Positions 57,188 to 64,000 of a DNA stretch of 64,000 bases are shown piece by piece. Each line of letters starts with the position of its first letter. The stretch's first letter is position 1. The stretch is from positions 2,901,101-2,965,100 of the forward strand of contig JALMQS010000828.1 in NCBI GenBank assembly GCA_024734495.1, given 5' to 3'. Position numbers and translations under genes: made by a program. The notes below the pieces were generated by a model. The model saw only the letters and a program-made list of their open reading frames with translations. It did not search any database and had not been told where the DNA came from. The stretch comes from Forficula auricularia (Eukaryota; Arthropoda; Insecta; Dermaptera; Forficulidae).

Positions 57188-57314
57188 ATATACAATCAAG
57201 TAATTGAACCCATGAGAAATAACATAAAATATTTCTATTTAAAAGACTAATGATGAAACCATAGTCACTAACTAATAAATAAATACTAATAAATTATAAT
57301 TTATATATATAAGT

Positions 57315-57343
57315 AACTAGCTTCAAGGCCCGCCTTCAGCTAT
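57315..57343 (-). repeat. Helitron 3' terminal fragment
   Basis: The minus strand reads GAAGGCGGGCCTTGAAGCTA G before a T, matching the end of 48353-48492 with one change. Confidence 0.5.
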
Positions 57344-57635
57344 CGAAAAATGCTGTGTATTTTGATACGCTCGATAACTCGAAATCTTTTTCGCAACAAG
57401 AGGGTGAGAGAACGTTCTATAATTCGAACTAAGCCACTTCCCCTCTTTATAATTCGAATTTTTTCTAGCAAATAACTATTCTTAATTTTTTTAATTAAGC
57501 CTGTTATTCTCTATTAATACATATGTAATTTTTTTGTTCTTTTTTGTCGTTTTTATTATTTTTACTTTTTTATTTGAGACTATATATAAAATCTATGTAA
57601 GCTCATACATATTTTCAATAATATAATAAAAACTA

Positions 57636-59492
57636 TTAAGGTAGTTGTTTCGCGACAATACTAGTAAAAAGTTAATGCTAGAGTATATAGAACAGACAAT
57701 AAGAATTCATAAGCCCAAAACTTTTTGCTGTTTATGTACCGATTCTAGCCAATCCCGTGCTCGTTTGACAAATCTAGCACCATTGTAAGAGAGTGAATAT
57801 TTTTATATTAAAATGACAGATAAAATAATACATTTTAAAAGTTAAAAAATCTCTATAAAAATCGTTTTATTATTTTTTAACAAATGTAATCAACGCCACC
57901 TTATGAAAATTATAATTTTGAAAAAATCTACCGCATACGCGCTTTTTTATACATCTTTCGCTGGTTAAATAAATGCGCTGTTACCAAATTGTTTTTAGTG
58001 TAAATTTTTTTTATACATTTTTCATTATTTATAAAAATCTCTATAAAAATCGTTTTATTATTTTTTAACAAATGTAATCAACGCCACCTTATGAAAATTA
58101 TAATTTTGAAAAAATCTACCGCATACGCGCTTTTTTATACATCTTTCGCTGGTTAAATAAATGCGCTGTTACCAAATTGTTTTTAGTGTAAATTTTTTTT
58201 ATACATTTTTCATTATTTATAAAAATCTCTATAAAAATCGTTTTATTATTTTTTAACAAATGTAATCAACGCCACCTTATGAAAATTATAATTTTGAAAA
58301 AATCTACCGCATACGCGCTTTTTTATACATCTTTCGCTGGTTAAATAAATGCGCTGTTACCAAATTGTTTTTAGTGTAAATTTTTTTTATACATTTTTCA
58401 TTATTTATAAAAATCTCTATAAAAATCGTTTTATTATTTTTTAACAAATGTAATCAACGCCACCTTATGAAAATTATAATTTTGAAAAAATCTACCGCAT
58501 ACGCGCTTTTTTATACATCTTTCGCTGGTTAAATAAATGCGCTGTTACCAAATTGTTTTTAGTGTAAATTTTTTTTATACATTTTTCATTATTTATAAAA
58601 ATCTCTATAAAAATCGTTTTATTATTTTTTAACAAATGTAATCAACGCCACCTTATGAAAATTATAATTTTGAAAAAATCTACCGCATACGCGCTTTTTT
58701 ATACATCTTTCGCTGGTTAAATAAATGCACTGTTACCAAATTGTTTTTAGTGTAAATTTTTTTATACATTTTTCATTATTTATAAAAATCTCTATAAAAA
58801 TCGTTTTATTATTTTTTAACAAATGTAATCAACGCCACTCTAATGAAAATTATAATTTTGAAAAAATCTACTCGCATACGCGCTTTTTTTATACATCTTT
58901 CGCTGGTTAAATAAATGCGCTGTTACCAAATTGTTTTTAGTGTAAATTTTTTTTATACATTTTTCATTATTTATAAAAATCTCTATAAAAATCGTTTTAT
59001 TATTTTTTAACAAATGTAATCAACGCCACCTTATGAAAATTATAATTTTGAAAAAATCTACCGCATACGCGCTTTTTTATACATCTTTCGCTGGTTAAAT
59101 AAATGCGCTGTTGCCAAATTGTTTTTAGTGTAAATTTTTTTTATACATTTTTCATTATTTATTCATTATTATCTCAGAAACCGTTGTAACTATGAATCAA
59201 AATTGTCTTAAAATATGTATTGGTAATTGTTTAATGTTAGTTTAGTTTTTATAAAAATGGTAAGAAGGGTTTCTTAATTATAATTAAATATGTATGTAAA
59301 TTTTCCGATATCCCGTATAGTGCAATGTATAATAGTCTGAAAAACTCTATTTTTGAAATTTAATATCTCCGGAACTATATTGTTCATAAATTTCGTTTTG
59401 CCACCAATCGATGCAGAAGAATTTAAATAATAATCTGTCTAATTTTTCAAAAAAATCCTAAGAAAACCCATTTGGCGGAACAACTACCTTAA
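57636..59492. mobile_element. 1,857-bp TIR element carrying a satellite-like array
   Basis: Ends TTAAGGTAGTTGTTTCG (left) and the complement TTAAGGTAGTTGTTCCG (right), with TA outside both (57634-57635, 59493-59494). About 70% of its length is the 7-copy 188-bp array. The remaining flanks (57653-57840, 59165-59480) contain no reading frame. TA duplication suggests a Tc1/mariner-type mobiliser. Such array-bearing non-autonomous elements can seed satellites. Confidence 0.75.
57844..59160 (+). repeat. Seven tandem copies of a 188-bp unit
   Basis: ATCTCTATAAAAATCG starts units at 57849, 58037, 58225, 58413, 58601, 58788 and 58979, giving periods of 188, 188, 188, 188, 187 and 191. Each has AATCAACGCCACCTTATGAA, CTACCGCATACGCGC, CATCTTTCGCTGG and AATGCGCTGTTACC. 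Units are almost identical. The sixth carries small insertions (CACTCTAATG, CTACTCGCATACG) and the fifth a GCACTG change. Confidence 0.97.
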
Positions 59493-59564
59493 TAATTCGA
59501 ATTTTTATTTTCGCTTGGATTTCGAATTATCGTGAGTCGACTGTATATATGTAATTTATTTGTT

Positions 59565-59625
59565 TGTCAATATATGTTTATTTGCATCAAACAGAGGACA
59601 ACCTCAGGGATTCTTTTTATGAATA
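59565..59625 (-). repeat. Family E single arm
   Basis: ATATGTTTATTTGCATCAAA CAGAGGACAACCTCAGGGAT TC matches the right arm of family E. Confidence 0.6.
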
Positions 59626-59629
59626 ATAA

Positions 59630-60455
59630 TTGATTAAATATCTATGTATGTTTTTTACATATTTAAAATATTATAGAAAAAAAAAAATCATTTTCAACAT
59701 GAATATTAATTAATATCTCATCATAAAATTAAAAAAAATATATAACATGGCTATTTTTTATAATAACGATTGGAGCCTTAAGCGATATGAATTTTATATG
59801 GTTTTAATTTAATTTAACAATACCCTGTTTTTTGTCCTAAGTCACTGTAATGTTGAACTTGTGACCCGACCCCCGGGTAAAGGTATTAAATAAAGCCACG
59901 GCTGATTCCAGTTGGACCAGCCTAGCAGGTTACCCTACTTTAACCAAGTTCTTGCCCCTTCCCGCCCACTAACCCCATATTTCATTTTTCCATTTGAAAA
60001 AGCGGCAAAGAAAATAGGATCCCTTTTTAGAAGTAATTTTCTAAAAGAACCCCCCCCCCAACCACCCTTATTTTTTTGATTCTCGATCTTCAACTCTCAG
60101 CTTTATTTATATAATCTGATTCTGCAGAAATTTGATCGGATCCAAACATGCTGATGACATCTTTTCAGATTCGGAATGATTTAGCATATTTGGTAGAATG
60201 CAAAAAAGATCAAAGTTCAACTCGCAATACAAAAGTCAAGGAACGATGCGATGGACGGACGAATTTTGAATATTCATTATTTTATTTATTTTTTTAAATT
60301 CTTTGTTTATGATCTCATTAAATCACTTGAATAAATTCGCTTACTGACTCTTTGGAGAGCTTTATTTAAAAGAAAATTAATTATTCAAAAACGGAGCTTA
60401 TTTGTTTCGGCTAATGGCATTGTCTAAAAGAAAATTAATTCACTTTTCTTGAGAT
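59630..60455. other. Unassigned AT-rich DNA
   Basis: A C10 run lies near 60049-60059. No element ends or frames recognised. Confidence 0.4.
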
Positions 60456-60607
60456 ATAGATCAGGGCTGGCCAACCCGTGGCTCGCAGGCCGCATGTGAC
60501 CCTCGGCGTTCTTACCACGCCCGCGGTCATATATGACCTACGAGTTTTTTTTGTTTTTTTAATCGGGTATTTCAGAATATATTTTAAATCTCATTAAATT
60601 AATTAAA

Positions 60608-60740
60608 TTTTTTGTGCCGAGAGTAGCAGAATTTTTATATATTGAAGGAGACAATAAAAGAGTGTGTCTTCTGCTGGAATTATAAATTTTATTTATTTAT
60701 AACGAAATTATTACGACACATTCTTTTATTGTCTCCTTCA
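60608..60740 (+). mobile_element. Snap-back retroelement F4, with 15-bp target duplication
   Basis: ATTAAATTAATTAAA at 60593-60607 and 60741-60755. Head TTTTTTGTGCCGAGAGTAGC AGAATTTTTATATATT, arm GAAGGAGACAATAAAAGAGT GTGTCTTCTGCTGGAATTAT, a loop, and a shorter right arm with part (the GCAGAAG block) missing. Confidence 0.85.
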
Positions 60741-60835
60741 ATTAAATTAATTAAAAGAAATATCGTTCCTTATAATTGCACAAAGAATTACATAAAAATT
60801 AATGTTACTTCATTCGCATCCATAATAAATTGATA

Positions 60836-61136
60836 ACAGGAATAGTAGGAAATTGAATAAAATTTAAAACAGAGCTTTTTTTAAATATTCCAGACGTTTC
60901 GTCAATTTATATTGACTCCCTCAGTGGCTCATTTGATCACTCTTTGTCAAAAAACAATTTTACTATTAGACAAAACATCATTAATCTTTCTTTAACATAT
61001 TCTTGGTTCACAGTAATCAACATTCTTGAAAACGACCTTTCTTTAAAATAAATTGACGAAACGTTTGGCCCATTTAAAAGAAAGCTCTATGTTTTTAATT
61101 TTATCCAATTCCCTACTATTCCTGTTATAAAAAATA
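60836..61136. mobile_element. 300-bp palindromic element with GACGAAACG motif
   Basis: ATAACAGGAATAGTAGGAAA TTGAATAAAATTTAAAACA at the left pairs with the right end. On the minus strand of the left arm, CTGAGGGAGTC...GACGAAACGTC resembles the CTGANGA..stem..GAAA core with one extra base and a proper GUC/GAC stem. A head or target duplication was not clear. Confidence 0.6.
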
Positions 61137-61377
61137 TAATAATAAACTTCAACAAGAGAAATTCTTTTAAAAGTAGGCGAAATGAAATGCAAAAATCACC
61201 CTGAAAGAAATAGCCATTGATATTTGTATATAAAATAAGACTCAAAATATTGTTCGGTGTATGTGATTTAACTAATAATTTTGATAGTTAAAACTATTTA
61301 CATTATCACTCTGTGAAATTGAATTGATAGTGACCAAAATAAGGGGGCGTGAAATATTAGAAAGATAGAGATTCGCC

Positions 61378-61455
61378 TGTGTTCTAGGTTATGCATTCAA
61401 ATCGAACGCTCTGAATTGCGGGTTGCATCATTAGGCGATAAATATTAAAACCTTG
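61378..61455 (+). repeat. Dispersed repeat, homologous to 4815-4915
   Basis: See the reverse copy at 4815-4915; the blocks ATGCATTCAAATCGAACGCT and GCGGGTTGCATC are shared. Confidence 0.45.
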
Positions 61456-61834
61456 TGTTTTTTATTGAATATCACTAAAATAAAAAAATAAAGATCGACT
61501 AATAATTTTGATAGTTAAAACTATTTTCAATTATGGTTGTTACCATACAAATTTGTACATTTTGTTGTTTGGACATTCAATGCATGTTTTCTTTTCGTAT
61601 CTGATTGTAGTATTGTTTTTTCTCATCTACCTACACTGATTGGACACTTTCAGTGTACCTTTGCATTCACTTACAATAAAAATCACTAAATATGAAATCT
61701 GTTGTAAAGCCAGATCTAAAAAAAAAATAATAAAAAAAATAAAAATTATTCTTATTTGTGTACGGCCCTTGGAAATATCTAGCTCGTCAATGCGGCTCGT
61801 GGTGCGATTTAGGTTGGTCAGGCCTTGATATTCG

Positions 61835-62235
61835 ACTTCTCCAATTGTGAATTTCTTTGATTACAGAAAGCTAAACTTATTTTGAATTATTCTCAATATA
61901 AATAGAAAATTTATTTAATTTTCTTATAGATAAAATTCTAGTTCCTATTTTTGTTATTGTATATTCGACTTCTACTGCACTGTGATTGGCACATTCGCAA
62001 TTTTCACAATTTTAGCCCTTGGGTTCGAAATCACCAGGCGAGGACTTCAAACCTTCTATCAGCACCCTTTTCGGAAAAATCATTCATTTTAATTGCCCCT
62101 TGAAACTATGCGACAATTTTATTTAATTTCGAGAACCAATATATGTATTATACTTTACAAAACAAAATTTTTTTATAGAAATATTTGAAATAACGAATAA
62201 TAATTTGAAAATTTTAAGATCCTCCTGAAATTTTG
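61835..62235. other. Unassigned DNA
   Basis: Nothing recognised. Confidence 0.4.
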
Positions 62236-62258
62236 AAGTCGATATTTATAGAATAAAT

Positions 62259-62790
62259 TTGATACAATTTTGATGGCTGTATATGTATATAATTAAGTAA
62301 TGGAGAGGGATTCAGCCAATGGGTACCTCTGCTGAATAAAAAACTCCCAATTATGGAAAACGTCTCGGCTTTAATTAAATAATGCCATCATCAGTTCCTA
62401 AGAGCTGAAAAAAAGTGATAGAGCACACATGTAAAATATACAATAAAAATTTTTTTACAAAAATCCAAAGTTGTTAATTATAAAATTATATCTTACAGTA
62501 TTAGAGACACAATTAATTTTATAAATAAAATGCCTGCAGACAATTTATTTATAAAATTAAGAATGTCAGTTATACTGTAAGATATAATTTTATACTAGTA
62601 ATTGACAACTTTGGATTTTTTTGTAAAAAAATTTTTATTGTATATTTACATGTGTGCTCTATCACCTTTTTTCAGCTCTTAGAACTGATGATGGCATTAT
62701 TTAATTAAAGCCGAAACGTTTTCCATAATTGGGAGTTTTTTTATTCAGCAGAGGCTACCCATTGGCTGAATCCCTCTCCATTACTTAATT
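62259..62790 (+). mobile_element. 532-bp palindromic snap-back element with 17-bp target duplication
   Basis: ATATTTATAGAATAAAT is duplicated exactly at 62242-62258 and 62791-62807. A head of about 30 bp (TTGATACAATTTTGATGGCT) precedes arms of more than 200 bp (ATTAAGTAATGGAGAGGGAT TCAGCCAATGGG...; ACATGTAAAATATACAATAA) and a loop of about 60 bp. The right arm has CTGATGA (62685-62691), a TGGC...GCC stem and GAAAC (62713-62717). The left arm has the same on the minus strand with GAGA in place of GAAA. It is non-coding. Confidence 0.9.
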
Positions 62791-62949
62791 ATATTTATAG
62801 AATAAATGTTTGAAATTTTAGGGATGCGTCGCATCCACAGCATGGACCGCACGTCACTGGTATCTATAGAAAATTAATACAAGACAAAAGTAAAGTTACA
62901 ATTTATTTTTGTATTTTTGCAATAAGTTAATGTGATTTTACCAATATAA

Positions 62950-63106
62950 TATAGTCTTTTTTTACTATTGGCAATCTTGTAAATTTCCTATCTTTTTGTA
63001 TTGTAAAATTCAGATCAGATTTCAAATATTTGCAGTGAGCCGGGGTTCAACCCAAGCTTGACTCATAGGCATCGACTATACCCACTCTGCTGGCCAACCT
63101 GACTCC
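62950..63106 (-). mobile_element. tRNA-derived SINE, inverted copy
   Basis: The minus strand starts GTCAGGTTGGCCAGCAGAGT GG (A box region), has GGGTTGAACCC (B box), then GCTCACTGCAAATATTTGAA ATCTGATC as in the copy at 24113-24295. Confidence 0.55.
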
Positions 63107-63229
63107 TACTCTCGTAAAATGAATTTGTTTTTTAACTTTTTCTTTTAGATTCCGACCTGTTTTTGAAAATCCTCATTAAAATTATATCTTGATTTTTTTT
63201 TTAACTTCAAACATTCATATACTAAATAT

Positions 63230-63655
63230 CGATATTTTATGCATTTGGGCGTGTGCGTGGGCTAGCTAGCCTGTGTTGGGCCTCAGTATGTAAATGGAAG
63301 ATATTTTCCTTTTAGACGGAGGGTTGCTGTACTATTGCAAGAAGGCAAATATTTGCCATCTCCGAGGCGTGGCGTGTGTTTGTCTGTGATCTCGAGCGGA
63401 ATAGCCCATCTTACTTTCATGAAGAGTTCGCCGCAAATGCGCTTTGAGATTTCAATTAACACACATCTCGGCTTGTTGGAAATGCGGGACCCCGTACCAC
63501 CGTACCACCCCGAGTGAATAGCTAATTCGAAAAGCCCTTAGATTAGCCTCCTTGACTTCACATTCACAACTACCTCTGCCCTCCCGCATCCTCTCGAATA
63601 TAATCAAGATTACTATCGAAATAGTACTAATTTATTTTAGAAAAAAGGGGAATTA
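63230..63655. other. Less AT-rich, single-copy-looking segment
   Basis: No domain. A 60-codon plus frame at 63335-63517 is present without start or splice support. It could be regulatory or part of an exon. CGTACCACCGTACCACC (63493-63510) is a short tandem. Confidence 0.3.
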
Positions 63656-63658
63656 CAA

Positions 63659-63764
63659 TAAAAGCAATTTTGAGTTTGTCTATATCCCACTCGATGGAGT
63701 GCGAAAACTTTTTTTCATTAGTATTACTTTTAAGCAAGCGGATAGAACTCAAAATTGCTTTTAG
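63659..63764. repeat. Hairpin, 106 bp
   Basis: TAAAAGCAATTTTGAGTT at the left pairs with AACTCAAAATTGCTTTTA at the right. It lies directly beside the TTAA of the next element. Confidence 0.8.
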
Positions 63765-63774
63765 ACTATATTAA

Positions 63775-64000
63775 GTCTAGTTTACACGGACTATTCCATT
63801 TACTAAACACTTAGCAGACTAACTGGTTAGTAGTGGTTCACACGTCTCTTCTAACCGCTCTAATTAGTGTATAGTGAAAGCTGCAAGATGGCGAGTCGAG
63901 TTCTCAATATACTATATGTGGTAGTGGAATTTACTACATTAGTAAATAGAAAGCATTTCTATTCACTCACGCCACTCTACTAATACTAACCACTTATCTT
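63775..64000 (+). mobile_element. piggyBac-type MITE, left part (cut by window end)
   Basis: TTAA (63771-63774) then GTCTAGTTTACACGGACTAT, similar in position and wording to the GG(C)YGGTTCACACG ends of the TTAA elements at 28122 and 38665. TTAGTAGTGGTTCACACGTC repeats the CACACG motif inside. The right end lies outside the window. Confidence 0.5.

Larger units (their letters stand above)
57350..59545. mobile_element. Outer TIR element (pogo-like ends) hosting a nested insertion
   Basis: The right end at 59545 is the complement of CAGTCGACTCACGATAATTC followed by GAAATCC, next to TA. Near 57360-57390, GATACGCTCGATAACTCGAA ATC is a decayed counterpart. Short ATAATTCGAA motifs lie on both sides of the nested element at 57636-59492. 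The left boundary is approximate. Confidence 0.45.
60462..61827. mobile_element. hAT-type element, about 1.37 kb, with nested insertions
   Basis: Left end CAGGGCTGGCCAACCCGTGG CTCGC; right end complement CAAGGCCTGACCAACC with GAGCCGCATTGACGAGCTAG inward. The two ends share the terminal C.A.GGC.TG.CCAACC pattern. The 8 bp outside (ATATAGAT, ATATTCGA) agree at five positions, an old duplication. The interior has no transposase, only F4 (60608-60740) and a palindrome (60836-61136). Confidence 0.6.

Noticed and set aside
57844..59160. Regular 188-bp repeats as a possible CRISPR array
   Set aside because: The whole unit repeats without unique spacers, the period is far too long, and the context is eukaryotic.

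Overview
The window is AT-rich, intron/intergene-like eukaryotic DNA. It is almost certainly from an insect: Tc1, piggyBac-type (TTAA), hAT, Helitron and jockey-like retroelements are all present, together with short elements whose ends are common in insect genomes. The order cannot be fixed from this sequence; a hemipteran is possible. No intact protein-coding gene, tRNA or rRNA gene was found. The longest open frames are pieces of dead transposon genes, or frames forced by repeats whose period is a multiple of three.

Layout. 1-8 kb: a 42-bp minisatellite, a short inverted-repeat element, an LTR-like promoter/polyA block, a Helitron end, a Tc1 remnant, a large palindrome and a hAT transposase relic. 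8.1-8.7 kb: a GC-rich island that may be a promoter and first exon. 10.7-17.3 kb: three copies of one 620-650-bp inverted-repeat element, a retrotransposon RNase H relic and a Helentron-like element. 18.2-18.96 kb: a Ginger-like element with a coding relic. 20.7-24.7 kb: more family A and B elements, a tRNA-derived SINE and a snap-back retroelement. 25-34.6 kb: a 251-bp MITE, LINE 3' ends, a Tc1 element split by a piggyBac-type MITE, and further family A, C and snap-back copies. 34.7-46 kb: mostly unassigned AT-rich DNA with Helitron, hAT and piggyBac-type MITEs and a near-perfect palindrome. 46.3-49.2 kb: two Helitron-type elements, a LINE 3' end and a hAT relic. 52-56.1 kb: a cluster of family A elements, one with a 4 x ~236-bp array, inserted in a dying reverse-transcriptase gene. 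56.3-56.7 kb: a second GC-rich island with CRE, CCAAT and X-box-like sites, the best candidate host promoter. 57.3-64 kb: a TIR element carrying a 7 x 188-bp array, a hAT element with two nested insertions, a 532-bp palindromic retroelement, and a MITE cut by the window end.

The most unusual signal is a group of snap-back insertions. Each has a short unpaired head, then a long inverted repeat with little or no loop, and perfect 11-17-bp target duplications of differing sequence. Several carry CTGAWGA...GAAA motifs resembling hammerhead ribozyme cores. Variable-length target duplications point to reverse-transcription-based insertion and the motif points to Penelope-like elements, but no Penelope coding sequence lies in this window.
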